Assembly: GCA_038534135.1 (NCBI GenBank)
Contig: JBCAXJ010000017.1
Location: forward strand, 1-64,000
Direction of reading: 5' to 3'
DNA: 64,000 nucleotides
Source of the DNA: Thermohalobaculum sp038534135
Lineage (GTDB): Bacteria > Pseudomonadota > Alphaproteobacteria > Rhodobacterales > Rhodobacteraceae
Under the pieces are notes generated by a model. It was not told the DNA's origin, did no database searches, and saw only the letters and a program-made list of their open reading frames with translations. A program made the position numbers and the translations under genes. Shown here in pieces: positions 1 through 9,286 of this stretch (its first letter is position 1; the number at the start of each line of letters is the position of its first letter).

Positions 1-1380
1 ACTAAGGACCTTGTCGAACTTAGACTGTCCGCGCGCATGTGTGTCGGAGTACCCCTTGATCAGGCGGCGCGTGTTCAGGATCTCTACGGTAAGCGCGTAG
101 TCCTTGGCCACATTTGCGCGGACGAGGTCCAGCCAACGGTCGCGATGCTCTATCTCGATCCGGTGACGCAGGGTTCCCCGCCGACGCGACTTGCGGCCCG
201 CCACCAGCCAAAGCATTCCAAAACCGAGAACGGTGTCCGTCCGCACGCGGCGTCCCCGATTTATCCGCCGGTCCAACCACGCGGCAAGGCGCGGGCGCGC
301 TTCGATCCATTGCCCCCAACGGACAGGAATTGTGCCGCAAACTTCTTCGATCCGTGGGTGCATGAACTCCGTCAGATGCAGGGACCGGTCGCCTCGATCC
401 ATCTCCGCATCTATGCGATCAAAGCGGCGCGGTCGGGTCTTGAGATCGGCCACACGGATCACATCGTCATAGGCCATGGCATTCGCAATGTGTTTTGCGG
501 CGGCGACGGTCAGTTCGGCCGCGGGGTCTGTGTCAGACCTAGCGAAGCTTTCGAGCAGATCCAGATACTCCTGGCCATACTCGACGTCCTGGAAATCCAC
601 GACCTTGCGCAGACCCGCAGACGCCCTCTCCCGGGCCGGTTCGGGCAACGTTTTGATCCGATCAATCAAGACGCCAAACGCTGCCTTCAATCCGGTCGGT
701 CCATCCACAAACGCATCTGTCGCCGCTACACTGGAAACCTCGTCGGCGCGCGCTGTTCCGGTCACACCTGCCCGGAAAGCTTCAAGACTCGCATCGACAC
801 CCCGTCCGCCGCGCCGAATGACATCCTCGAATTGATCGGCGCTGAACGGCAGTGTTCCGGATCCGGCAAGCGCTCCAAACAAGGTTGCAGAAATCACACT
901 GCCCGCTGTTGTGGCGGGTCCCTGCATATCGAAAGCGATGAGCTCCTTGGCGGCCAAACGGACAGCTGCATCGACATCTTCCGAGGGCGCAGTACCGTCG
1001 CCAGGAACAATCTTCTCGACAATCGCTTGGGCCCTGTGGGTTGACGCGATCAGCGTGGTGCGATCCGGTGTCACGAAGCCGCGCATCACGGCACGGCCTG
1101 CTTCCATCCACTCGGCGGCGATCAGGACATCGACGTCTCCCGGCGCGGGCGCGAGCGAAAACACAGGGTTGCGATCGTGGTCTGGCGCCATCTCGATGTA
1201 GTAGATCGTGGCACCGGTGCGTTGTGCGACGCCCGCGACGGCGGTGGCTTGCGCGCGCCAACCTTGGGATTCGGCCAAGTCGACGACCCAGTTCGTCAGC
1301 ACACCACCACCTTGCCCGCCAACCGCCATGATCGCCAGCTTCAGGATCTCAGGTGCGGCGTCTGTAGAGCTACCGCCCAT
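1..1380 (-). CDS. iorB: Indolepyruvate oxidoreductase subunit beta (partial, runs off window)
   Basis: The reverse frame is open from ATG at 1380 to the window edge (460 codons, C-terminus missing). The start reads MGGSSTDAAPEILKLAIMAV followed by a glycine-rich GGQGGGV stretch and VAGVAQRTGATIYY, typical of the gamma-type domain of 2-oxoacid:ferredoxin oxidoreductases. The protein would pair with IorA to oxidatively decarboxylate aryl-pyruvates from aromatic amino acids to acyl-CoA, passing electrons to ferredoxin. It lies downstream of iorA on the same strand but 189 bp away, an unusually long gap for two obligate partners. An in-frame GTG three codons upstream (1389) is an alternative start. 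Family assignment is by motif recognition; the operon partner makes it firm. Confidence 0.85.
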   Translation of the reverse strand, partial: MGGSSTDAAPEILKLAIMAVGGQGGGVLTNWVVDLAESQGWRAQATAVAGVAQRTGATIYYIEMAPDHDRNPVFSLAPAPGDVDVLIAAEWMEAGRAVMRGFVTPDRTTLIASTHRAQAIVEKIVPGDGTAPSEDVDAAVRLAAKELIAFDMQGPATTAGSVISATLFGALAGSGTLPFSADQFEDVIRRGGRGVDASLEAFRAGVTGTARADEVSSVAATDAFVDGPTGLKAAFGVLIDRIKTLPEPARERASAGLRKVVDFQDVEYGQEYLDLLESFARSDTDPAAELTVAAAKHIANAMAYDDVIRVADLKTRPRRFDRIDAEMDRGDRSLHLTEFMHPRIEEVCGTIPVRWGQWIEARPRLAAWLDRRINRGRRVRTDTVLGFGMLWLVAGRKSRRRGTLRHRIEIEHRDRWLDLVRANVAKDYALTVEILNTRRLIKGYSDTHARGQSKFDKVLS

Positions 1381-1409
1381 GCCAGCCACGGCGCCCGAAG
1401 ATCGCGCAA

Positions 1410-1466
1410 GGGCCAGCGCCCGGCGCGCTGGGGTGGGCGGGTGGGAAGCGGGCCGGGCGCTGGCCC
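1410..1466. promoter_or_regulatory. GC-rich 15-bp hairpin in the iorA-iorB gap
   Basis: Arm GGGCCAGCGCCCGGC (1410-1424) is perfectly complementary to GCCGGGCGCTGGCCC (1452-1466), with a 27-nt loop. It sits between the iorA stop and the iorB start. There is no T-tract, so it is not a classical intrinsic terminator. It could be an mRNA-processing or stability element that sets subunit ratio; that role is inference. Confidence 0.55.
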
Positions 1467-1569
1467 GGCAAGCCCCTGACCATCGAAGCGGTCGGAAGGT
1501 AATCCGCGCCCGCAGGGCGTGGATTGCCGCGCGACAGATCTCGACCAGCCATCAACGACAGCACCGGCC

Positions 1570-3717
1570 TCAACCCTCGTGAAACCGCAACGCGTCGGCC
1601 TGCCGTCTGGCCTGCATCCAGCCAATCACCCGGCTTCGCAACCATCCAAGCCACCGGTCCAGGCCGTTCGGATTGTCGATGACGTCAACGCGATAGAACG
1701 AGGGGCAGAGCACCGCCGCGTCCGCAACCTCCCCACAATTCCCGCAGCCGACGCAGGTTTCGTCGATACTCGCCACCGGATCGTCGCGCAGAGGGTCGTC
1801 CAGGTGTTTCAACCCAAGCGACGGACACCCCGACAGCCGCATGCAGGCGTGATCGCCCGTGCAGACATCTTCATCCACACCGAAACGCGGAGTGACGACA
1901 CGCTCCCCCGCTTTTTTGGCCTTCACCCGCAGCGGGCGCTCACGCCGCTGCCGGTTCAACATGCATTCCGAAGACGCAACAATCACCTTCGGGCCCGTCT
2001 CTTCCGTCGTTAGCGCCTCGGTCAGCACATCGCGCATGGCGTTCACGTCATAGGTCCGATCAATCTGGCGCACCCAGTTGACCCCCATTCCCTTCACCGC
2101 CTTGGTGATCGGATGATTGGTCGATTTGGTCTTGTTCCGCGCGCGCGAGGACAGGATGTCCTGTCCGCCGGTCGCCGCCGAATAGTAGTTGTCGACCACG
2201 ACGATCACGCCGTCCTGCTCATTGAACACCGCGTTGCCAATGCTCGAGGTCAGGCCGTTGTGCCAGAAACCGCCATCGCCGATGAACGAGATCGACCGCC
2301 GCGCACCGTCAGCCTTGAAAGCCGAGGCCGAGGCAGGCCCAAGACCATACCCCATGGTCGTCCCGCCGATCTCGAACGGTGGTAGGATCGAGAACAAATG
2401 GCAGCCGATATCCGACGAGATATGATGTGGGCCAAGTTCTTGCTCCACTAATTTCGTCGCCGCGAAAATCGGACGCTCGGGACACCCCGTGCAAAAGCTC
2501 GGCGGTCGACCAGGGACGACACCGGACAGATCCGGGATCTGCGGCGTTGGATCGGAATTGGGTGCGCGGGTCGCATCCGGCAACAGGTCTGGCCCGTGGT
2601 CACGCAAGAACGCCGCGATCCCATCGAGCATGACCTGGCCGGTATATTCGCCCGCCATCGGCAGCGGTCCCTTGCCGATCAGCTTGGCACTCGACCCGGC
2701 GCGGTAGAGGATCGAAGCAATCGCCTCCTCCAAATACGCGGGCTGGCCTTCCTCGACCACCAGCACGGCGCGCTTGCCCGCACAGAAACCGGTGATCTCT
2801 TCCTCCAGCAGCGGATAGGTCACATTCAGCACGTGCAGCGGAAGCTTTGCATCACCGTAGAGATCGGACAGGCCCAGACGCTCCAGCGCACGGTTCACGC
2901 CGTTGTACATGCCCCCTTGCAGGATGATGCCGACAGGGCCCTCCGCTGGGCCAAAGTGTTCGTTCAGCCCGTTCGCCGCAATGAACGCCTTGGCGGCGGG
3001 CAGGCGTTTCTCGATCTTCTCCTGCTCGTGCAGGTAACTCGCCGGCGGCAGCACCACGCGGTCGGTCTTGCGCTTTGGGTTCTCCAACGCACCGCGAACG
3101 GTCAGCGCTGGGCGGATATTGTCTGACGCCTCGAAAGCGCCGGTGACATGACAGGCGCGAATGCGAACCTCGAGCATGACGGGCGTGTTCGAGGCCTCGG
3201 ACAGATCGAACCCGTCCTTGACCGCCTTCACGATCGAGGGATGGTTCGGGCGCGGGTCGAGCAGCCAGACCTGAGACTTGGTCGCAAAAGCATGGCTGCG
3301 CTCCTGCATGATCGAGGAGCCCTCGCCATAGTCCTCGCCGATGATAATCAGCGTGCCGCCAGTCACCCCACCCGACGCAAGGTTCGCCAGCGCATCCGAT
3401 GCGACGTTCAAACCGACGGTCGACTTGAACGTCGCAGCCCCCCGGATCGGATAATGGACCGAGGCAGCGAGCATGGCGGTGGCAGCCGCCTCGGAGGCCG
3501 AGGCTTCGAAGTGAACGCCCAACTCACTCAGGATATCTTGCGAGTCCGCGAGCACATCCATCAGGTGGCTGATCGGCGCCCCCTGATAGCCGCCGACGTA
3601 TCCGACACCGGATTCAAGCAAGGCTTTCGTGATGGCAAGAATGCCCTCGCCGCGAAAGGTTTCGCCTGCGCCCAGGCGCAGTTTCTCGACTTCCTTCGTG
3701 AAAGATCGCTCGGCCAT
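1570..3717 (-). CDS. iorA: Indolepyruvate ferredoxin oxidoreductase subunit alpha
   Basis: 715 aa. The start is taken at MAERSFTKEV (ATG at 3717), preceded by a GGCGGAGAG ribosome site; the open frame extends further upstream without family-like sequence. The N-terminal half is the pyrimidine-binding transketolase-like domain (GYVGGYQGAPISHLMD), and the middle carries the TPP-binding region (CTGCPERP, SSDIGCH, FIGDGGFWHNG, VVVDNYYSAATGGQ). The C-terminus has a ferredoxin-like domain with two Cys clusters (CTGDHACMRLSGCPS and CVGCGNC followed by CPSF), expected to bind two [4Fe-4S] clusters. Cytoplasmic; it oxidises indolepyruvate and related aryl-pyruvates with IorB. First gene of the pair on the minus strand. 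Confidence 0.92.
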   Translation of the reverse strand: MAERSFTKEVEKLRLGAGETFRGEGILAITKALLESGVGYVGGYQGAPISHLMDVLADSQDILSELGVHFEASASEAAATAMLAASVHYPIRGAATFKSTVGLNVASDALANLASGGVTGGTLIIIGEDYGEGSSIMQERSHAFATKSQVWLLDPRPNHPSIVKAVKDGFDLSEASNTPVMLEVRIRACHVTGAFEASDNIRPALTVRGALENPKRKTDRVVLPPASYLHEQEKIEKRLPAAKAFIAANGLNEHFGPAEGPVGIILQGGMYNGVNRALERLGLSDLYGDAKLPLHVLNVTYPLLEEEITGFCAGKRAVLVVEEGQPAYLEEAIASILYRAGSSAKLIGKGPLPMAGEYTGQVMLDGIAAFLRDHGPDLLPDATRAPNSDPTPQIPDLSGVVPGRPPSFCTGCPERPIFAATKLVEQELGPHHISSDIGCHLFSILPPFEIGGTTMGYGLGPASASAFKADGARRSISFIGDGGFWHNGLTSSIGNAVFNEQDGVIVVVDNYYSAATGGQDILSSRARNKTKSTNHPITKAVKGMGVNWVRQIDRTYDVNAMRDVLTEALTTEETGPKVIVASSECMLNRQRRERPLRVKAKKAGERVVTPRFGVDEDVCTGDHACMRLSGCPSLGLKHLDDPLRDDPVASIDETCVGCGNCGEVADAAVLCPSFYRVDVIDNPNGLDRWLGWLRSRVIGWMQARRQADALRFHEG

Positions 3718-3997
3718 CTCTCCGCCCCGCGCCTGCCTACATCCGAGATAGCGTCCAGCGCCGACAATGGAAAGATCGCATGCTGTCAGAAGCATTCAAG
3801 AAATGCGTCCACCCTTCCCAGGATGCGCCCTGCCAGGCGATCGGCTCAACGCTCGCGTCACAAGGTGTTCTCATCCGGGGGCCGGAGCATTCGTCTGCTC
3901 CTCGAAACATCTTCTGATCACTTCCGGCTTCTGTTACAGTTTGAAACAGCCGGGAGGATTTCCGGGCAGACGCATTTGAAATGGAAGGAGGGGACCG

Positions 3998-5851
3998 GTG
4001 ATCCGTTTTCTCGTCAACCTGCTGGTCCTTGTCATCAGTCTGGGCATCCTCGCTGCGACGGCAGGCTGGGTCTATCTCGAGCGTCAGTGGGCAGCTTGGG
4101 AACCACCCACTGGCGCGGATGCCGAGATTGCGTATGAGGCCTTCACATTCGGGCCGTTCGGGCTCGAGGCCATGCCGCTCAAGTATGCCGCAGTCGTCGG
4201 TCAGGTTTCGGGCCCCGCATTTACGACCGGGCTCGAGGACGGTCGTACGCCATGGCAAACCTTCGGTTTTCTGGACAATCCGCGCGCGGTAGAGAACGGC
4301 CAGCCCCTGTGCGAAGCGAATGCCCTGCAAAAGCTGCCCTACGGGTTCGCGGTCACGAACTCGATCCCCGAGACAGCGCTTCAGACGCCGTTGAAGTTCG
4401 CCGCACTGACCTGCGCGACCTGCCATTCCGGCGCTTTCCGGGCCGAGGACGGCGCGCTCAGCGGTATCGTCTCGGGCATGGGGAACCAGGAACTGGACGT
4501 GATCGCGTTCTCGGATGCCGTGCGCAACGCGGTGACAGACCCGACGCTGACCGCGGACAAGATCCTTGAAGCCTATGATGCGCAGTGCGGCGAGATCGAC
4601 CCTGCCCCGGACTTTCTGACCGCCCAGATCGAGAAGCTGATGCTGGGACAGTGGCTCAGCGGCATTCGCGGTTCGATCGGTGGCGATTTTGCCAAGTACG
4701 GCATGCCCTACCACGGCGCCGGGATGAAGAGCGCCAGCGACATTCCGGCAGGCCCGGGCCGTACGCGGCCCTTCCGTTCGGTCGTGCGTGTGGCCGTCAA
4801 CCTGCCGGGGGTCGAGAACTATGCCTACTCCAAGGTACCGGTGGTGTTCGAGCAGCGGACCGATCTGCGCCCACGCTCGCAATATGATGGGTCGATCAAA
4901 AGCCCGGTCACCCGCAGCTACATCGCGGCTTACACGTCGGGCTCTTCGTTGGTCGCGTTGGGCAAACCGCAGGTGAACCACGCGATCCGGCACGCGGCAC
5001 GGTACACCGAGGAGCTTGGCATCTCGATCCCGGTCGCGTCGTTTCGCGATATCTTCCCGGACCGCGCACCCAATCTGCAGGAGGCTCAACGCGGCTTCGA
5101 GGTTTACCAGCAGTACTGCACCGAATGTCACGGATACCGTGATCTGGAGAGCGGCGAGTGGGTTGCCGAAGGCGAATACCTGCACAAATACGAGAGCCTT
5201 GATCCGGCAGGCAACCGGCTTGGGGTCGACGACAAGCGCGTGACCTTCCGCTACGCGAAGAAACTACCGTTGCCACTGTGGACCGCCCTGCCCGGGCCAC
5301 CCGTGGTCGCCGATGAACAAGCCGCACGGCTGGCACAGGCTCAGCAAGATGCAGAAAGCCCAGCCTTCGCCTACTTCTGGCAACAGATGGGTGAGGCATT
5401 CGAAAGGAACCGTCGGATCTTCCGCAACGGGCACCCGCTCTACTTCCCGGAATGCGCGCCGGACGATCCGGAGTGTACACCGGAAAGCCTGCTGGCCGAG
5501 GCGCCGTTCTGCTCGGACGCACCAGACGCGGCAGACACATGTGCGATCACGGCGGAAGTCGCGATGTTCAACAACCCCATCCCGCGCGCATTCATGCGGG
5601 CGCCGTACCTGCACAACGGGTCGATCCCGAACATGCGCCAGCTGATCAACCTGGATCCGCGCCCGGTGCGGTTCTGTCGGGGCGAGAACGTCTACGACCC
5701 GGATGCGATGGGATATGTCGCCCCGGATGTGCCGGCGGGAGGATCATGTGACAACCCGCGCATGCCGTTCCTCTATGACACTGCGCTGCCCGGGAATTCA
5801 GCAGCCGGGCATGATTTTCCCTGGCGTCTCGCATCATCAAGTTCCTCGTAG
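3998..5851 (+). pseudogene. RoxA-like di-heme cytochrome c, C-terminus cut off by a 44-bp inverted self-copy
   Basis: GTG start with a strong AAGGAGG site 7 nt upstream. The N-terminus is one membrane anchor or uncleaved signal (IRFLVNLLVLVISLGILAAT), so the protein faces the periplasm. Two heme c motifs are visible, CATCH and CTECH. The C-terminal third (APYLHNGSIPNMRQL, then RPVRF, YDPDAMGY, GNSAAGHD) resembles di-heme cytochrome c peroxidase/RoxA-type proteins. As read, the frame ends at TAG 5849-5851 (617 aa). Removing 44 nt (5825-5868) restores a frame to TGA 5938-5940, giving 632 aa ending in a cytochrome-like helix DLEALMAYLKTL. The gene is therefore recently broken or the sequence is locally wrong. 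It is followed 13 bp after the restored stop by a membrane-protein gene, a likely operon partner. Substrate unknown. Confidence 0.8.
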
Positions 5852-5902
5852 GGCCAGGGAAAATCATGCCCTACGAGGAACTTGATGATGCGAGACGCCA
5901 GG
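5807..5902. repeat. Quasi-palindromic inverted duplication inside the cytochrome gene
   Basis: Two nested inverted repeats: 5807-5824 matches the complement of 5854-5871 (18 bp), and 5820-5853 matches the complement of 5869-5902 (34 bp, 15-nt loop). The simplest reading is an ancestral TGG-CCC junction (5824 joined to 5869) into which 44 nt of its own reverse complement were inserted. It can fold into a very stable hairpin. Confidence 0.9.
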
Positions 5903-5953
5903 ATCTCGAGGCCTTGATGGCCTATCTGAAGACACTGTGATGAGGACCGGACA

Positions 5954-6523
5954 ATGACCGAAACAGCACTCGATCCGATCCTCTCGAAAACCCGCTTCTT
6001 CCTGGCCCCGCGGATCGGCGCGCTGCTGGTCTTCTCGCTGGCAGTTGCGGCGTCGGTGTTCCTGTCTCTGACGAGTTCGACCCCGGACTACGCCCGCGCG
6101 ACCTATTCGATCTGGCCCGCGCTGATCCTGGGGGGGTGGTCCATCTGGCTTTGGGTCTGGGGGCACCCGGAATTCAAGACGCCGCTTTGGAAGTTCACCT
6201 GGCTGCTCGGGTTCCTTGGCTACGCCGTCCATTTCTATTTCGCGATGCAGACTGTCTTCGCCTGGAACATCGCATCCGTCTTCGCGGCGCAGGGTGCTGT
6301 CGTCACGATCGCCAATTTGCTTCTGCTGGTGGTCTGGTTCCTTTCGGTCGTGATGGCCTATCTGGGCTTCCGGTTTCCATACCTGCACCGGTTTGCCATG
6401 CTGCTGTTCATCGCGGCCGCGGTAGCCTCGACGCTGCTGTTCGCGCAGGAAACGTTGAGCTATCTGGCCGGCGTCGCGATCGTGACATCATGGCTTTCGG
6501 CGCTGTTGCTCAGACGGGTTTGA
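5954..6523 (+). CDS. Integral membrane protein paired with the RoxA-like cytochrome
   Basis: 189 aa; GAGG ribosome site before ATG. About five to six hydrophobic helices are visible (IGALLVFSLAVAASVFL; SIWPALILGGWSIWLWVW; FTWLLGFLGYAVHFYF; VVTIANLLLLVVWFLSVV; FAMLLFIAAAVASTLLF; YLAGVAIVTSWLSALLL). No enzyme motif is recognised. It directly follows the cytochrome gene on the same strand with no room for another promoter, so the two are probably co-transcribed and may form a membrane-bound electron-transfer unit. That functional link is inference. Confidence 0.75.
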   Translation: MTETALDPILSKTRFFLAPRIGALLVFSLAVAASVFLSLTSSTPDYARATYSIWPALILGGWSIWLWVWGHPEFKTPLWKFTWLLGFLGYAVHFYFAMQTVFAWNIASVFAAQGAVVTIANLLLLVVWFLSVVMAYLGFRFPYLHRFAMLLFIAAAVASTLLFAQETLSYLAGVAIVTSWLSALLLRRV

Positions 6524-6573
6524 CGACGCATCAGATCAGGTGAGTTCGGACCGGCCCAGACATAGGCCGTCTG

Positions 6574-7014
6574 TCAAATCAGCCCGGCGCGGATTGCCTG
6601 CCGAACCACAACCCGGTCACCCTCGATGTCCAAGCGACGAGCCGCGAGCATGGGCGGCATCCAGACAGCGACATGCCCCGGTTCTAGTTCAGTCCGCAGA
6701 TCACGAATTGCCCGGGCAATGTAGATGGCTTGCACCTTACGCGCCCAGAACTGGTAGTCAGGCAACCACGCGAAGCGTTGGAAAGCCCCGATGCGAATCG
6801 GATCTGCAATGCGCCAACCGGTTTCCTCGCGCACCTCGCGGTGCAGAGCCTGCAACGGGCTTTCTCCCGGATCGATACCACCACCGGGCAGTTGCAGTTC
6901 ACCGTCCTGATCGACGAGCAAAAGCATACCGTCGGCGCCAGCCAGGATGCCGTAGACACCGGGTCGGTCGCGATAGGGCTTGCCCGCCCGCCAAGGTTCC
7001 CCAATTCTGCGCAT
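6574..7014 (-). CDS. Nudix hydrolase
   Basis: 146 aa from MRRIGEPWRAGKPYRDRPGV; a start at 7056 (MPVPGQCLSWQTG) is possible but neither has a strong ribosome site. The Nudix box is clear: GGGIDPGESPLQALHREV followed by REETGW, with the metal-binding glutamates in REVREETGW. The family cleaves nucleoside diphosphates linked to other moieties; the substrate cannot be told from the sequence. It is divergent from hslO, with about 105 bp between the starts. Confidence 0.85.
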   Translation of the reverse strand: MRRIGEPWRAGKPYRDRPGVYGILAGADGMLLLVDQDGELQLPGGGIDPGESPLQALHREVREETGWRIADPIRIGAFQRFAWLPDYQFWARKVQAIYIARAIRDLRTELEPGHVAVWMPPMLAARRLDIEGDRVVVRQAIRAGLI

Positions 7015-7119
7015 GACGCCGGTTTGCCATGAGAGGCACTGACCCGGAACCGGCATTTGCGCGCAGGGGTCGGGCGCACTATGTGTGATCGCCGTCCCCC
7101 TGCCACCGGAGTCTTGCCG

Positions 7120-8121
7120 ATGCCTACGCCCGATGACGCCATTCTGCCGTTCAGCCTGGCGCGTTCCAACATGCGCGGGCGCGTTGTGCGGTTGGACCGG
7201 ACCTTGCAGACCATTCTGGACCAGCATCGCTATCCGCCTGCGGTATCGGCCCTGATCGCCGAAGCCGCATTGCTGACGGCGCTGATCGGGCAGACGATGA
7301 AGCTGCGTTGGCGCTTCTCGTTGCAGGTGCGCGGCGAGGGGATCGTGCGCATGATCGCAACCGATTACTTCGCACCGGTGGCCGAGGGCGAGCCGGCGCG
7401 CATCCGCGCCTATGCCAGCTTCGACAGGGGCGAGGTCGCCTCGTCACGGCAGACGCCGTTCGAAATGCTGGGCCAGGGTGTGATCGGCATAACTATTGAT
7501 CAGGGTGCCGATATGCGTCCCTATCAGGGGATCACGCCCCTCAGCGGACAGACGTTGTCGCACTGCGCCGAGACCTACTTCGCGCAATCCGAACAGATCG
7601 CGACGCGGTTCCAGATGATCTCGGCCGAAGTGCAGGAACCCGGTGGCGCCAAGCACTGGCGCGCTGGCGGCATAATGTTGCAGCAGATGCCCGATTCAGG
7701 CGGCGTGGCGCCGGATGCGCCATCCGGCGAGCATGGGCTGATGTCGGCCGATGACGTGGCCGAAATGGGCAGCCGCACCGAGGACTGGACCCGCGCCACG
7801 ACGCTTCTTGACACGGCGGACGCGCACGAACTGATCGGGCCGACGGTCAGTCCGGAAACGCTGCTGTTCCGGCTGTTCCACGAAGAAGTCCCGTCGGTCT
7901 TCGACGCCCAGCCGATCGAGTTCGGTTGCACGTGTTCGGCGGAGAAGGTCGAGAGCGCGATGTACATGTACTCCGCGAAGGACCTGACGCATATGACGAA
8001 CGAGGACGGGATGCTGACCGCGGACTGCCAGTTTTGCGGTGCGCATTACGAGTTCGATCCCAAGACGTTGGGTTTCGAGTCGGAGCGGGATGTCGAGGAT
8101 GACTTGAGAAGCGGCGCCTGA
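7120..8121 (+). CDS. hslO: Redox-regulated Hsp33 family chaperone
   Basis: 333 aa from MPTPDDAILPF, chosen because CCGGAG lies 8 nt upstream; the frame is open further upstream but with unrelated residues. Hsp33 is a cytosolic holdase activated when its zinc-binding cysteines oxidise. The zinc site is visible near the C-terminus as CTC in FGCTCSAEKV and CQFC in TADCQFCGAHYEF, i.e. the CxC and CxxC pairs. The body has the family-like opening (RGRVVRLDRTLQTILDQHRYP). The stop codon is part of the loop of a perfect hairpin that probably terminates transcription. Confidence 0.92.
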   Translation: MPTPDDAILPFSLARSNMRGRVVRLDRTLQTILDQHRYPPAVSALIAEAALLTALIGQTMKLRWRFSLQVRGEGIVRMIATDYFAPVAEGEPARIRAYASFDRGEVASSRQTPFEMLGQGVIGITIDQGADMRPYQGITPLSGQTLSHCAETYFAQSEQIATRFQMISAEVQEPGGAKHWRAGGIMLQQMPDSGGVAPDAPSGEHGLMSADDVAEMGSRTEDWTRATTLLDTADAHELIGPTVSPETLLFRLFHEEVPSVFDAQPIEFGCTCSAEKVESAMYMYSAKDLTHMTNEDGMLTADCQFCGAHYEFDPKTLGFESERDVEDDLRSGA

Positions 8122-8131
8122 CGGCGCCGCT
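8110..8131. terminator. Hairpin overlapping the hslO stop codon
   Basis: AGCGGCGCC (8110-8118), loop TGAC (8119-8122, containing the hslO TGA), GGCGCCGCT (8123-8131): a perfect 9-bp GC-rich stem between two convergent genes. No T-tract in either direction, so efficiency is uncertain. Confidence 0.6.
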
Positions 8132-8139
8132 GGCGAGGT

Positions 8140-9108
8140 CTATTGCTCAGCCCAGTTCGCCGTGTCATTCTTCAGACACTTGTAGAAGTTCTTCGAGAAC
8201 ATGAATTTCGCGTCGTGCATTACGGATGGGGGCATGCCCAGCTTGGACCATTCGCATGGCACCCAATAGTGATCGTCAAGCCAGCCGTTCCAGATTGCTT
8301 CAACCTTTGAGTTGGCATCTCGCTGTTTGAGGGACAGAACATCACTGGCTGTCTCCTTACCTGTTAGCGCCGTCGCCTCCTTAAAGTCTGGCACGCGATT
8401 GTTCACGTCGCGCTTTGCGTGCCCCATCAATGGTTTAGCATAGCTGGTTTTCTTTTCTCCGACGATACCATCCATTTCAGAGAGGGTATTCTTCAGGCAC
8501 TCTTGGCCCCATGGCTCCTTTAGATTGAAGGCATCAGCCACAAAAGCAGTCTGAACAGAAGCAATAACGAAAGCACAGCACGTCGTTCCGCGATTGACCG
8601 AGAACGCCTCTCGATTGTGGTTCTTGCTTACCCACTTGAGCGTGCGGCGCAAAGCGTCCGGACCAAAAGGTAATTCATAGCAATCGTCGCCGAAATCGCC
8701 CTTCTCCACGCCCTTGTGCCTAGGGCGGAACTTCTCCATCTCGGAAAACTCAACGTCCTTCTCATAGGCCGCATACTTCGTGACAATCCCTTTGTCCGTC
8801 TTCGTCGCCCATTGAGCTGCGGTCTCAGCCCAGGTCGGGCCGCCATTCATGTTGGGCGGGGCTTTGTGTGCGTAGCGGAAAGCATAGACCTTCTTCTTGA
8901 CCTCGGCTTCTGGCACCTTGCGGCTACCTTTGGGGTTCATCAACCCGTCGATCTCGTCGGCCAGTTTCTTTCGCTCAAGCGGTTCGCCCGGGGCTGTCGC
9001 ATGGACGAAATCCGTATCACTGACCATGAGTGCGGTGTGCCAGTAATCCCGGGAGTATTCGAAGATCAGAATGTCGCCTGATCTGAGTGACGCGAATTCG
9101 CCATTCAT
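8140..9108 (-). CDS. Putative permuted papain-fold (YiiX/NlpC-P60-like) hydrolase
   Basis: 322 aa; ATG preceded by GGAG at good spacing. The opening SLRSGDILIFEYSRDYWHTA followed by LMVSDTDFVHA fits the first half of permuted papain-like amidases, where the catalytic His (here in WHTALMV) comes before the catalytic Cys. A candidate nucleophile lies near residue 180 in NRGTTCCAFVIASV. No signal peptide or membrane segment is seen. Base composition is lower in GC than neighbours (hand count 30 of 60 at 8461-8520), with many Lys codons, which suggests transfer. The enzymatic call rests only on these motifs; it could be a different alpha/beta protein. Confidence 0.5.
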   Translation of the reverse strand: MNGEFASLRSGDILIFEYSRDYWHTALMVSDTDFVHATAPGEPLERKKLADEIDGLMNPKGSRKVPEAEVKKKVYAFRYAHKAPPNMNGGPTWAETAAQWATKTDKGIVTKYAAYEKDVEFSEMEKFRPRHKGVEKGDFGDDCYELPFGPDALRRTLKWVSKNHNREAFSVNRGTTCCAFVIASVQTAFVADAFNLKEPWGQECLKNTLSEMDGIVGEKKTSYAKPLMGHAKRDVNNRVPDFKEATALTGKETASDVLSLKQRDANSKVEAIWNGWLDDHYWVPCEWSKLGMPPSVMHDAKFMFSKNFYKCLKNDTANWAEQ

Positions 9109-9286
9109 CTGAAGTCTCCATCAAAAGTGAGTTTGCTTAAAACAAACCAATGGAGCCGTAAGACTCGCGGGTTGTCAACTCAGCTTTTGATTGAGTGATA
9201 GCTGGCCAGTCGCGTCCTGCCCTGCCAACTACCTTCTCATCCAGCCTCGAGGCGGGCTGCTTCATGCGCCCGCCCGACTTTCCGTC

